From UBA6224 sp963800205 (lineage in GTDB: Bacteria; Patescibacteriota; Saccharimonadia; Saccharimonadales; UBA4665), in contig CAWCZQ010000001.1 of NCBI GenBank assembly GCA_963800205.1, positions 62,001 through 126,000 of the forward strand: DNA of 64,000 bases, read 5' to 3'. Both the position numbers and the translations under genes were made by a program. Below are positions 1 to 8,986 of this stretch, piece by piece (the first letter of the stretch is position 1; every line of letters begins with the position of its first letter). The notes below the pieces were generated by a model. It was not told the DNA's origin. It saw only the letters and a list, made by a program, of their open reading frames with translations, and made no database searches.

Positions 1-2182
1 TAAGATCAATGAAAATACCGGTGTCATATTGGGCGAAAAGATATACCGAGCCAATATTGACCGCGTCGTTGATAACGTGCTTGACCAAGCAACACCAGAA
101 GAAACGATCGACATGTTGCCCTCTAAGGTAGAGGCACTCGTAGAGGCTCCGATAGCCAAGCTAAAAGAGCAATATAAGTGGACCGCTGCCGAAGCAGATG
201 AAGCTCGCAAAGAGGCGACTGAGAAAATCAAGCTCGTAGTAGCTGAGTTTGATAGCAGTGAAGATAAAGATTCAGAAGTATTGAAGCAAAATCTTGCCGC
301 CGTCATTGAGCAGGATCTAGTGCAGACCAAAGTAGAACAAGAAGAAGACCAAGTCGTTAAAACCGTTCAAAAGTCAAAGGAGGAAGAGGTTCGCGAGCAC
401 CTTCGCGCCTTTACGCGTACGATTCCGATGTTTGTAATGGCTAATTCATCACGCGAAGTTATTACTATCGATAACTTCGACGATCAGATCAGTGATGAAG
501 ATTTCATCGACCTAACGAACATTACCAAGGAAGAATTTCATAAACTCCGCGATGGTTTTGAATACACCAACGACAATGACGAACGCCAGCGCTTCGAGGG
601 TGTGTTCCATAAGTACAAGTTCAATGCATCCATTGCAGAGTTTGTGGCGGAAAAGCAAAAGCGTGCCAACTATTTTGAAACCGATGAAGATATTTTTGAG
701 TTGATACCGAACCAAAAGAACAACCAGATCTTCACCCCCCGAAAAGTCGTTAAGATGATGGTTGACGGACTCGAAAAAGAACAGCCAGAACTATTTCGCC
801 GCACCGACAGCACATTTATTGACCTATATATGAAGTCGGGCATGTATATTACTGAAATAGTTAAGAAACTTTTCACAAATACGCGCCATAATTATAGTAG
901 TGATGCCGAATGCCTGAAGCACATACTCGAAAATCAGGTGTATGGATTAGCGCCAACCGGTGTACTGCATGGAATCACAACGAGTTACATATTCGGGTTT
1001 GATACTGAGCATACTATAAGTAGTAATAATTTTGTCCAACATGACTTATTGCCACAGGCGAAAGATGGAACCGCCACAACAAAACTCGCACAATTATTTG
1101 GAAATGGAGGAAGTATGATGAAATTTGACGCTGTTGTGGGGAATCCGCCGTATCAAGATAACCTTAGAGTCAGGTACGAATAAGATGTCTCGTAGTATAT
1201 ATCCTGACTTTGTTAAGGAATCTGCTAAGCTCGGTGGCCTAGTAACGTTAGTCATGCCAGCACGATGGATGAGTGGCGAAAGTGGACCATACAAAGAAAC
1301 TAGTGGTTTTGTAGCAGACATGAAAAGTCTAGGGATTAAGAGTTTTACGCTTCATCCTAACTCACAAGATCTATTTAGTGGTGTCGATATCAAAGGTGGC
1401 GTTTGCTACTTCGTGTTAGATAGAAACTACGACGGAACAACACACTACTCACTAGTTGAGCATGGCGAAGTTCATGAGCAAAACATAACCTTGTCTAACA
1501 AGCTTGATGATAACATAATTATTCGCTATCCAGAGCTAACGAGTATTGTTGATAAAATCGACTTCCGCGCCGTAGGCGCGAACTTCAAGGAATCCTAAGC
1601 TTCCATGAAGACACTAGTGTTTTCAAGGAATCCTTACGGATTCATCTCCGATCTGTTTGTCAAAAACAACGAAAAAGTTGAGCGATTCAGCGAGGTCCGC
1701 CAAAAAGACAATGACTGGGAAGTGATCGGTCTCTTAAAGGGTAAGCGTGTACATCGTTTTATTCCCTATGATGCACTTAAAAAGAATCACGAAGGTGCAA
1801 TGAGCTATAAAGTACTACTACCACGCGCAAACGGAAGCGGTGTTTTTGGTGAAGTTTTCAGTACGCCGATGTCGGCGTGCCGATGCTCATTAGTACTGAT
1901 ACCTTCCTAGAGGTAGGCAAATTCGATAATGCATTTGAGGCCGAGAGTTTACTTAAGTATGTAAAAAGTAAGTTTTTCCGTGCCATGGTAGGTGTTAAGA
2001 AGACGGCGGTCTTCAACTATAAGGATGCATTTACATTTGTCCCCCTTCAAGACTTTACTCCAAATTCCGACATCGATTGGTCTAAATCAATCGCAGAAAT
2101 CGACCAACAACTCTACAAAAAATATGGCCTAAATCAAGAAGAAATCGACTTCATCGAAACCCGCGTCAAGCCAATGGTGTAG
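1..2182 (+). pseudogene. Type II restriction-modification adenine methylase (Eco57I-like), frameshifted and 5' partial
   Basis: The reading frame is already open at the first base, so the 5' part lies outside the window. The protein carries an FTPRKVV segment, then a motif I-like IDLYMKSGMY, and near base 1140 the catalytic NPPY motif of N6-adenine methylases. After NPPY the frame shifts near 1160-1185. An in-frame TAA stands at 1596-1598, and a second shift lies near 1865-1885. The last frame ends in a C-terminal segment containing IDFIETRVKPM. A 13-base repeat, TTCAAGGAATCCT, sits at 1584 and 1622 on either side of the internal stop. The family combination is known from large single-chain R-M enzymes. 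With two shifts and a stop it cannot give a full-length enzyme, so it is a dead or dying gene. Confidence 0.85.
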
Positions 2183-2193
2183 TTCTGATATAT

Positions 2194-3202
2194 ATGGCTC
2201 CTCAAATCAAAATCGATATCAGCGAGAACACTCTCCGCAATCGCGGACGTGTTTTAGATATTCTTTTGATCGACAGGACACGCCACAAACCTAGCCGACC
2301 GTTCAATATCATTTGGGCAACCGATAGTTACATAAAGTCGGCAAGGATTATGCGCCAACAAAGCAAATCAAACGCGAGCAAATTACCGGAGTAAATGGTA
2401 AGTTAATCCAACCCCGCGCAGCCAAAAGCAAGGAAGAGCAAAAATACCGCACGCAAAGACAAGGCCGAGGTCTTTACGCCGCTCAAGATTGTGAAAGAAA
2501 TGAACCTAGCTATAGACTGGGCGAGTGAAAACTGGCCTGTAGGTCAAGATAACTGGGTAGATTACATTTCTGAATGTCGCCTAGAGATAACTTGCGGTGA
2601 AGCGCCATTCATAGCTGGCCGCTATAATCCTACTGCTAACACTGGCGTTGTTATAATTCCGAAAAATCGCGTCGGGTTCTTCGATCGCAAACTTCAGGTG
2701 GTTAGCGAATATAGCAAAACCAAAAAGGAATGGCTTCACTATGCCGAGATAGCTCTAAAAGCTAGCTATGGCTACGAATGGCAGGGCGATAATCTGCTAA
2801 TAGCGCGTGAGAACATGCTGCTCACCCTCGATGATTTCTATAAAGACTTTTGCGCCAACAAGCTAAAACTAAAGTCTAAGCAAAGCCTCACCGATGAACA
2901 ACTAGAACACTTCGCTCAAATAATCAGCTGGAACATCTGGCAGATGGACGGCTTGAGGTATGTAATACCAATGTCGTGCAGGCCGACTATAAAAAACCCA
3001 TAGAGGTTTCGAAGAATGAATTAAGCCTCAGCTTACTATCAAAGGAGAAGCCACAAAAAATAAAGATAGAGTGCGAGGGTTGCCGCATGAATAATATACG
3101 AAACACACCGGAAAATAATGTCGCATCATGGATTGGACCAGTGGAAAAACCGTCAAATTCCTCGACATCGTCAACGATAAATATTCGCCCTATGCCACAT
3201 GA
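2194..3202 (+). pseudogene. Restriction enzyme-associated subunit-like protein, multiply frameshifted
   Basis: It starts at ATG 2194, 12 bases after the methylase remnant, so the two were probably one R-M operon. The start (NRGRVLDILLIDRT) and NIIWATDSY are followed by a frame change. KLIQPRAAKSKEEQKYRT is in one frame, and EVFTPLKIVKEMN continues in another. A long segment at 2491-2990 contains ITCGEAPFIAGRYNPT and YGYEWQGDNLLIARENML. A further piece, MDWTSGKTVKFLDIVND, is encoded at 3128-3202 in yet another frame. From memory this order of motifs fits proteins annotated as restriction endonuclease subunit M. At least three frame changes make it a pseudogene. Confidence 0.8.
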
Positions 3203-3254
3203 ATCAGCCAGCGATAAAGTTAACGAGGCTGCATAGTACAATGGGGAGAAGATT

Positions 3255-3476
3255 ATGGATGCATCTTTTGGAATTACCCTGTCAATCATTGTCCTTTACG
3301 TATGGTGGCGATCGGAAACAAGAAAGCCAGACCCGCGAGAGTTAAGAAGGAATACCATAAAAGCTCGTTGGGATAGAAAAAGAATCCGCCATGAGAAAAC
3401 TAAAAGAGAGGCTGCAACTGCAAAAAGAGAGACCGGGAAAGAAAAAAGCAACAAGACGAAGAAGTTATCACAGTGA
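3255..3476 (+). CDS. Small predicted single-pass membrane protein
   Basis: A 73-residue protein starts at ATG 3255 behind a GGGGAGAAG ribosome site. Residues 1-18 form a short hydrophobic segment (GITLSIIVLYVWW). The rest is very rich in Arg and Lys and should face the cytoplasm or bind nucleic acid. I do not recognise a family. The good ribosome site and ATG favour a real gene, but the position between two decaying loci and the biased composition leave room for a chance ORF. Confidence 0.45.
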   Translation: MDASFGITLSIIVLYVWWRSETRKPDPRELRRNTIKARWDRKRIRHEKTKREAATAKRETGKEKSNKTKKLSQ

Positions 3477-3549
3477 TCTTACCTACCATAAAACATGACA
3501 AATAACATGTGCTGACTTTTATTACTTGGGAGGTTCTCAGAAAGCAAAC

Positions 3550-3578
3550 TTGACGTATGGGCTATCTCGGCATATTAT
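3550..3578 (+). promoter_or_regulatory. Sigma-70-type promoter for the 3649 gene
   Basis: A TTGACG -35 box at 3550-3555 and a TATTAT -10 box at 3573-3578 are separated by 17 bases. The start codon at 3649 follows about 65 bases after the expected transcription start, with AAGGAGG at 3634-3640. Confidence 0.65.
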
Positions 3579-3648
3579 CCGAGCAATGATCTACTGAGAA
3601 TTCGGATCATTATCATCATTATATTGGATTCTCAAGGAGGATAGTCTC

Positions 3649-4478
3649 TTGGCAGATAATTCTGTCTCTGCATCAAAAAATTTAGATATGACCGGGAAGC
3701 GGTCCTGGTACAAAATAAACTTGGTATATTCTACGGCACGTTAGAAAAGGCCGATACCCGGAGCGGTACAGCGCTATTACGTAATGGCTTTACGCTGTCA
3801 CCAGAACGACACATAACATTCGCACAATACTTAGACTTTTTAGCTGCAGAAGTCAATTCAATATCCGAGGTGTTTCATGAAAAGTTTGACGAGGAAGGAC
3901 GGCCAACGACTGACCCTTCAGACTTAACACTGCCAGATGAAATACAAATAAGTGCAGAAGAGCTAGAAGAGCACAGTCACAAACTGAGCATTACGGACTA
4001 CGCGACAGATGGCATTTTCTTGGTACAGTTCCGCACAGAAAACTACTGGAATACAAACTATCGCCAATCCATTGCTAAACTAATATCACTAACGGAAATA
4101 TCTGCGATCGTACCGGTTAATTCAGGCAAATATGAAGCGATCGAACATGAAGAATTCGAACTTGCCAAGTACGGCGAGCAGGACGACCTTAGTGTGGAGC
4201 CCCTTAGTAATTTATTCGCCTGCGACCCGACTGAGATAACAATTTCGCCAGAAGCTACGTTCCGATACATGCTAATAGAAAGCTCGGCAGGTATTCTGGG
4301 GCAGATCAATAATCTTGTAGTTAGGGGAGACGGTGACAAGCCAGTACGAGAAGACATTCTAAACCCCCTAGGTTTGGCGCAAGGCAAAAAAATACCAAAA
4401 CTTGTAGTAAACACCGACCGACGAGTCGAACGTATCAAAAAGCTTAAAAAGGCTCAAGATAATGAGCAAGCTAACTAA
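3649..4478 (+). CDS. Unknown protein expressed only through a -1 frameshift, or frameshifted gene
   Basis: A TTG start at 3649 lies 8 bases after a perfect AAGGAGG ribosome site and behind a good promoter. Its frame reads MADNSVSASKN and then stops at a TAG near 3742. The coding-quality frame is the -1 frame. It is open from before 3690 to the TAA at 4478 and encodes about 265 residues, including LVQNKLGIFYGTLEKAD and GIFLVQFRTENYWNTNY. The two frames meet at A_AAA_AAT (3675-3681), a textbook -1 slippery heptamer. The shift could be programmed, a real one-base lesion in an A6 run, or a sequencing error. No family is recognised. Its end overlaps the next gene by 17 bases. Confidence 0.6.
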
Positions 4479-4701
4479 CCGCCAATGGCTTGAGATTCAA
4501 AAAGCACGCAGTAACGACCATATATCGCTAAAAAATGACAGCCGCGTTTTTTGTCATCAAGCCTATAGAAATAAATTCCTATACGAAAGCGAATTTAAAG
4601 CAAAAGTAGCTTTGAAGTTCAACAAAGAAAACGGAGCAGTGCGTTACTACGTCTGCGACAGCTGTATGGGGTACCACTTAACAAGCAAGGAGGCTTGGTA
4701 A
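4462..4701 (+). CDS. Small protein with a CxxC zinc-finger-like C-terminus
   Basis: This 79-residue protein starts at ATG 4462, inside the end of the upstream gene (17-base overlap), which suggests translational coupling. It is basic at the N-terminus and ends in YYVCDSCMGYHLTSKEAW. That pattern of a CxxC followed by xxYHLTS is common in small zinc-ribbon-like proteins of phages and plasmids. Another Cys-His pair (VFCHQAY) lies near residue 30 and could complete a metal site. The function is unknown. The context is an accessory region next to R-M remnants. Confidence 0.6.
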   Translation: MSKLTNRQWLEIQKARSNDHISLKNDSRVFCHQAYRNKFLYESEFKAKVALKFNKENGAVRYYVCDSCMGYHLTSKEAW

Positions 4702-4706
4702 TAGAG

Positions 4707-4865
4707 ATGAACGAGATTATATGACTTCATTGTCAGAAGGCTTTTAAGATCGATGGGGCTGGTTTTGCCGATATCGTAAAGCAAGTGCGCGACCATGAGT
4801 TTGCGCGGGAGCTGCACGAGCGCGTCGACATGCTAGAGCGCGACAAACAAAACGCCGTAAATACT
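4707..4865 (+). pseudogene. Truncated copy of the DUF2130 gene 5' end
   Basis: About 155 bases match the start of the DUF2130 gene at 12640 at roughly 90 percent identity by eye. They cover its first ~50 codons through the EFARELHERVDMLERDK region and break off at the shared GCCGTAAA. Codon 6 is TGA instead of TGT, so it cannot be translated from its ATG. It begins 5 bases after the preceding gene. It is one of three copies of this segment in the window. Confidence 0.9.
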
Positions 4866-4991
4866 GGTATAATAAGAGTGTAGGACAGCGGCCGTGACAG
4901 TACGGCGTCCATTGCGGCTACGAATTATTAACAATTAATAGTTCGGGAGGCCGCATTCTTTATTGCCGCCCCCCTGGAAGGGGTTACTACT
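4866..4991 (+). promoter_or_regulatory. Promoter and leader before the 4992 gene
   Basis: A TATAAT box lies at 4868-4873, right at the break point of the DUF2130 fragment. It is followed by a leader of about 110 bases with a small hairpin (GCCGT at 4891 with ACGGC at 4902) and a C-run/G-run pair (CCCC ctggaa GGGG) just before the ATG. The last stem could hide the ribosome site. No clear -35 box is seen. Confidence 0.35.
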
Positions 4992-6032
4992 ATGAACGGG
5001 ATTCAAGTATTCGGTCGCCATATCGGTGACGGTAACTATCAAATATTCATTAAAAACATCGATTACCGCTGTGACTTTATTCGGCTGGGCGGCTTTTTGC
5101 GCCACAAGAAAGGCGACGACAAGGACAACTATATCTTTTACTGGATGATAATATCGCCGTTTAAGGAAGATAGTGAAGAGATATTCGTTACCACAGTCAA
5201 TGTTGAACTGCTCAAGGATATGAAGATGTGGTTCGTGCTGGACACTTGCCTAAGCAAACCGTCGCGCTTTATAGAATCGCTGCAGATTGATACACCAGCG
5301 GCCTCTAAGCTCCCGAAGACTATCGGCCGTACTGCCGACTTTAAGGTTAGCAAACGCAAGGAACAGACAACACTGCAAGACTACGTTGAAGCGGTGCGTC
5401 CCAACATCCGCCAGCGTATCGAAGATCTGATTATTAAGTACAACGTAGAGCGGCGAACCGCTACCATCAATGAGGCATGGCGAGAATTTACTCAAGACCG
5501 CGTGATTGGCCAAGAATATCTTGAGCAGCTGATGAGCCTGGACTATTCAGACGAGTACAATAGTGGCATGTCCCTCCAGCAAGCAACAGAGTCAAACGGC
5601 GTAATCTATGCCACCTACTACGAGTGGTTTTTGAAGGATTACGGGCTATCGGACCCCCATGGGATTACACCGGAGCTGCGCTTTGAAGTGCCGAAGCCGA
5701 AAGTATTTGTACATACAACCGAAGACAACGAGATAACGCCAGAGGAGTATCGGCAAAGACTGCTGGCAGCACGAGATGCTTACTACCGTAAGATTGAGAG
5801 TGCAACGTATGAACAGCAAAATGAAGCCATGGCCAATGACAAATCGGTCGCCGAGGCTGAGGCTGATGAATTTATTGAGCTCGACTTTACCGTTAGCTAT
5901 AACCACGGAGAAAAACCTGAAGATATGAATCCGGCAGCAGCCAAGAAGTACCGTTTATTCATTAAGGCTTTTGATTTACCGGAGCCCACTGGCAAACCGC
6001 CAAAGAAGCGATTCACTCTAACTGATTACTAA
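4992..6032 (+). CDS. Protein of unknown function, 346 residues
   Basis: An ATG at 4992 opens a soluble protein with no signal peptide or membrane segment. The first ~125 residues look like a compact alpha/beta domain. A helical middle and an acidic C-terminal third follow, rich in E, A and D, ending in a Pro/Lys-rich tail (KPPKKRFTLTDY). I recognise no catalytic motif or family. The next gene (HD hydrolase) starts 23 bases downstream on the same strand, so the two are probably co-transcribed. The gene opens cargo block 1. Confidence 0.7.
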   Translation: MNGIQVFGRHIGDGNYQIFIKNIDYRCDFIRLGGFLRHKKGDDKDNYIFYWMIISPFKEDSEEIFVTTVNVELLKDMKMWFVLDTCLSKPSRFIESLQIDTPAASKLPKTIGRTADFKVSKRKEQTTLQDYVEAVRPNIRQRIEDLIIKYNVERRTATINEAWREFTQDRVIGQEYLEQLMSLDYSDEYNSGMSLQQATESNGVIYATYYEWFLKDYGLSDPHGITPELRFEVPKPKVFVHTTEDNEITPEEYRQRLLAARDAYYRKIESATYEQQNEAMANDKSVAEAEADEFIELDFTVSYNHGEKPEDMNPAAAKKYRLFIKAFDLPEPTGKPPKKRFTLTDY

Positions 6033-6055
6033 TATATACAGAATGGAGACTACCA

Positions 6056-6613
6056 ATGATTAATTACACCCCACGGCTGTATCAAGCAGTCAATACTGCT
6101 GCCAGAGCTCACGACCGCCACCAGCGAAAGGGAAGTGACATTCCCTATATCGTCCACCCATTTTCGGTCATGACGATTGCCGCAGAAGCGACGGAGGATG
6201 AGGATGTGCTAATAGCATGCCTGTTCCACGACATACTCGAAGATGTGCCAGAAAACTATAGCGAGCAAACCATGCGCCAAGAATATGGCGACCGCGTGAC
6301 CGAGCTGGTGCTGGGTGTCACAAAAAATAGCGATATTACCGATTGGCGGCAACGCAGCGAAGCATATCTGGAACACCTGTGGCAAGCCGACGACGGCGCG
6401 GTTATTGTCAGTGCTGCAGATAAAATCCACAACCTCATCTCAATACTTGAGGACTACAAAACCCGTGGCGAGGAACTCTGGAGCATATTTAATAGCGGCA
6501 AAGACGATCAGCGCTGGTGGTACGGCGCCATACTACACGTGCTACAAGAGCGCATACCTGACTCGGTACTGACGACGAAGCTGTCACAGCTAATGCATCA
6601 ATTTCCGGAATAG
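6056..6613 (+). CDS. HD-domain hydrolase of the RelA/SpoT hydrolase (SAH/MESH1) type
   Basis: A 185-residue single-domain HD protein. It shows the family order: ARAHDRHQRKGSDIPYIVHP with the first metal His and the R/K-G-x-x-Y-x-x-HP signature near residues 17-36, LFHDILED (HD pair) near residue 63, and AADKIHNL near residue 122. These match the (p)ppGpp hydrolase half of RelA/SpoT proteins. No synthetase or TGS domain follows, so it is a small alarmone hydrolase or a related nucleotide phosphohydrolase. Small hydrolases of this kind can be housekeeping enzymes or antitoxins to toxic small alarmone synthetases. No synthetase is seen nearby. Confidence 0.85.
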   Translation: MINYTPRLYQAVNTAARAHDRHQRKGSDIPYIVHPFSVMTIAAEATEDEDVLIACLFHDILEDVPENYSEQTMRQEYGDRVTELVLGVTKNSDITDWRQRSEAYLEHLWQADDGAVIVSAADKIHNLISILEDYKTRGEELWSIFNSGKDDQRWWYGAILHVLQERIPDSVLTTKLSQLMHQFPE

Positions 6614-6662
6614 ACACCAATATATCCAGAACAAGCAATTTCATAGAAGGGATATAGAACAA

Positions 6663-7397
6663 GTGATAGATGTTAATTTTGACTTTCAAGCCGAAGCTGG
6701 AGGGAATGACTCAGATAAATACAGTCCGACACTGCAAGAGTATCACCGCATATTGTGGAGCAAACCACTGCCGAACGGCGAACTATTTTTACTTAAAAAG
6801 ATTAGCGACAACAGACTTTATCATAAATCGGAACTAGGCGAGTTCTTTTTATCCAGCGACCGGGCTATTGCAACCTTTACCACCTGGAAAAAAGCAGAAC
6901 CCATAACTTCGCTAGTCCCTAAGGCTGAGTTAGAAAAGTTCGTACGACTGTCAGACACAATTGGGGGTATCGTGATATGGCCTAGCCGCCAGATTGATGG
7001 ACTACCGACAATAAACGCTCTTAGGGGATTTAATAGGCAGATTGCAGATAGACTTGATTTAACCCTAGAGTGCATTCGCCGGTACTACCGCGGCGAGGAT
7101 AGTCCGCTGTACGAGACCATCAAGCGATACGAAAGCTTCTTTGCGCTGTTTAGTACATTTAAAGGATATATAGACTTCTTTCTTCTTCAAGATGCCGTTG
7201 CCAGTGACTACTGCAGCGTTAAAATCGCACCGACGTTCGACAACTTTCAGTCAGCAGGAGTACCAAAAAGTGCTGCAGAGTACAAGGAATACATGAAGAT
7301 GACATCCCAATTTATGCAAGCTAGGAATGAACGCATTGCTGCCTATAGCAATGTTGAGGCGTCAGTTCATCGTCACCACATACCTCAAAAACCTTGA
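6663..7397 (+). CDS. DUF6994-like protein
   Basis: A GTG at 6663 follows an AGAAGGGAT ribosome site. The 244-residue soluble protein starts VNFDFQAEAGGNDSDKYSPT, followed by LQEYHRILWSKPLPNGELF and LGEFFLSSDRAI. From memory this beginning matches the DUF6994 family, but I could not check it. It is a family of unknown function found sporadically in bacteria. There is no obvious catalytic motif. It sits between an HD hydrolase and a GIY-YIG protein in the same direction. Confidence 0.75.
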   Translation: MIDVNFDFQAEAGGNDSDKYSPTLQEYHRILWSKPLPNGELFLLKKISDNRLYHKSELGEFFLSSDRAIATFTTWKKAEPITSLVPKAELEKFVRLSDTIGGIVIWPSRQIDGLPTINALRGFNRQIADRLDLTLECIRRYYRGEDSPLYETIKRYESFFALFSTFKGYIDFFLLQDAVASDYCSVKIAPTFDNFQSAGVPKSAAEYKEYMKMTSQFMQARNERIAAYSNVEASVHRHHIPQKP

Positions 7398-7419
7398 GCA
7401 TAAGTTAGAATAGTAAATA

Positions 7420-7848
7420 ATGAACGAAATAAAAAAGCATTGGCACCTCTATATACTTAAGCTAGAACAGGGCAAATACTACGTAGGCATTACTACAAAG
7501 TTCCCGGAAGAGCGGTATCGGGAACATGCCAGGAATATTCGCGCAGCTGGATGGACAAGGCTACATAAACCACTCAGACTATTCGATAAGCAAGATCTTG
7601 GCTTTGCGACAAAGGAGTTTGCCGAAAAACGCGAAAATCTGATCACCCTTAAATATATGAAAAAATACGGGATTAACAATGTCCGCGGCGGTAAGTACTG
7701 CGATACAGAAGATTACGTAGTCGAAGGAAGAAATTTTTATCGAAGAGATGTGTGGAATTTTCGACAAACTGCAGTGGCGGTGGTAGTAGTGTTGATGGCA
7801 ATGCTATGTTTTGTGAGCATCGCGTTGATTGAAGCTCTCCGGTCTTAG
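7420..7848 (+). CDS. GIY-YIG nuclease-fold protein with a C-terminal membrane anchor
   Basis: Residues 9-100 form a GIY-YIG domain. LYILKLEQGKYYVGIT holds the GIY/YIG strands (here LYI and YVG), EERYREH supplies the conserved Arg, and the Glu lies further on. After a Tyr/Arg-rich linker, residues ~117-138 (AVAVVVVLMAMLCFVSIAL) are a clear transmembrane helix. The nuclease domain should therefore be tethered to the inner face of the membrane. That arrangement is uncommon for this fold and hints at a role at the envelope, for example on incoming DNA. The ATG follows a TAGAAT-like -10. Confidence 0.8.
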   Translation: MNEIKKHWHLYILKLEQGKYYVGITTKFPEERYREHARNIRAAGWTRLHKPLRLFDKQDLGFATKEFAEKRENLITLKYMKKYGINNVRGGKYCDTEDYVVEGRNFYRRDVWNFRQTAVAVVVVLMAMLCFVSIALIEALRS

Positions 7849-7880
7849 TTCAGTGGTGCCCTTGAAATTTCGTTGCGGTG

Positions 7881-7906
7881 GACTTATATAATTAATTATA
7901 TAAGTC
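7881..7906. promoter_or_regulatory. 26-base perfect palindrome, probable operator
   Basis: The half-site GACTTATATAATT is followed directly by its exact reverse complement. It contains TATAAT on each strand and ends 26 bases before the start codon of the AbrB-like gene. A dimeric regulator bound here would cover the -10 region, so autorepression is the simple reading. Confidence 0.7.
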
Positions 7907-7932
7907 TTAATACGCAAGAAAGGCATAAATAT

Positions 7933-8112
7933 ATGGGAACTACCGAGCAAGGCAACGAAAATATCCGCAAGCTGCAAACCACCGGCGAAGACGGCCAAAG
8001 CTATATGATTACGCTGCCAAAAGAACTAATCGAAGAGGTCAAATGGCGCAAAGGCCAAAAGCTCACCGTCACGCTATGGCGAAGACTCATCACCGATGAC
8101 TGTCAGGCATAG
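7933..8112 (+). CDS. AbrB/SpoVT-like DNA-binding protein, small
   Basis: The preferred start is ATG 7933. An upstream in-frame start would read through the palindrome. The ~59-residue product has the swapped-hairpin AbrB pattern (IRKLQTTGEDGQSYMITLP-KELIEEVKWRKGQKLTV). The last part after KLTV (TLWRRLITDDCQA) differs from the usual RYG-type end and may have been altered by small indels. AbrB/MazE-fold proteins act as dimeric repressors, often as antitoxins. No toxin gene follows; a DUF2130 remnant does. The palindrome upstream is the likely binding site. Confidence 0.65.
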   Translation: MGTTEQGNENIRKLQTTGEDGQSYMITLPKELIEEVKWRKGQKLTVTLWRRLITDDCQA

Positions 8113-8145
8113 CAAGGTATCGAAAGTTAGCTATAATGGTACCTA

Positions 8146-8182
8146 ATGAATGAGATTATATGTCCGCACTGTAAAAAGGCCT
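8146..8182 (+). pseudogene. 37-base remnant of the DUF2130 gene start
   Basis: Bases 8146-8182 match 12640-12676 with a single difference and then diverge abruptly. A TATAAT at 8132-8137 keeps the same place relative to the ATG as at the intact copy. The next ~65 bases can be read as the tail of another broken gene (RVRIDILMKVLTGEWNHG then TGA), which I cannot identify. Confidence 0.85.
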
Positions 8183-8320
8183 CAACAGCAGAGTCCGTAT
8201 TGATATCCTTATGAAAGTCCTGACTGGCGAGTGGAACCACGGAGCTTCGTGACACTTATAGTATAATGTTGACTTAAGTAACAATACCGTTCCTATTATG
8301 GTATAGTGACATTAATCACC

Positions 8321-8986
8321 GTGAAAACACTATTTCTTGAAGGACTGCCCGGAGCCGGAAAAAGCACGACGCTCAATCTGATGGCATCTCAAAATACGCC
8401 CGTCATTCCTGAGCTTGGGCTGGAACTTGGTGTGGATGCTTTTCCTGGTAACGGCACGTCGATCGATGAAATTCTGGCGATTGACGACTGGTTTATTGCT
8501 CAGGAAGCCAGACGCATGCAGCAGGTAAGCGGTATATTTGACCGTTCCTACTTTACCCATCTAACCTACGCCTATGGTTATGGCCATTATATGGACCTTA
8601 AATCGCTCGAGCCGACGGTCGTTAAGTATGAGCAGGCGATTGCGACTGGCCGGTTGGCGCTTCCGACGGCGGTAGCTTATATCGACGTAGAACCGGAACT
8701 GTCGATTGAGCGTCAACTGAAGCGGGCGAGCGAGGGTGTGCCGCCACTGGATGACTTCTGGATGGACAAGCACTTCCTTCAGGATTTACGCGATGCCTAT
8801 GCCGTGCTGTGTGGGGTCTGCGAGGGAGTCGCCATCGTAACGCACGATGGCGCCCAGGAGAATACCATTATCGCCCGTGAAGTCGCGTCCTTTTACGATT
8901 CACTGACCACCGAAACTCCGACGTCGGGGGCGCAGCTTGACCTGGGGCGCTATGTGATGCAACTGGAGTCTACCGATGATCGTTAG
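8321..8986 (+). CDS. P-loop nucleoside/nucleotide kinase-like protein
   Basis: The chosen start is GTG 8321 (MKTLFLEGLPGAGKST). An upstream GTG at 8306 would overlap the TATAGT promoter box. The Walker A motif GLPGAGKST is at residues 5-15. FDRSYFTHLTYAYGYG fits the substrate-binding DRS motif of deoxynucleoside and thymidylate kinases. RQLKRASEG resembles the LID arginines. The product is about 221 residues and soluble. It overlaps the glycosyltransferase gene by 11 bases, so the two are translationally coupled. The substrate is not predictable; supply of an activated precursor for the neighbouring transferases is possible. Confidence 0.75.
   Translation: MKTLFLEGLPGAGKSTTLNLMASQNTPVIPELGLELGVDAFPGNGTSIDEILAIDDWFIAQEARRMQQVSGIFDRSYFTHLTYAYGYGHYMDLKSLEPTVVKYEQAIATGRLALPTAVAYIDVEPELSIERQLKRASEGVPPLDDFWMDKHFLQDLRDAYAVLCGVCEGVAIVTHDGAQENTIIAREVASFYDSLTTETPTSGAQLDLGRYVMQLESTDDR

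Noticed and set aside
1566..1580. Perfect inverted repeat CGCGCC/GGCGCG with a 3-base spacer.
   Set aside because: It lies inside the methylase coding remnant and is explained by codon content; no regulatory context.
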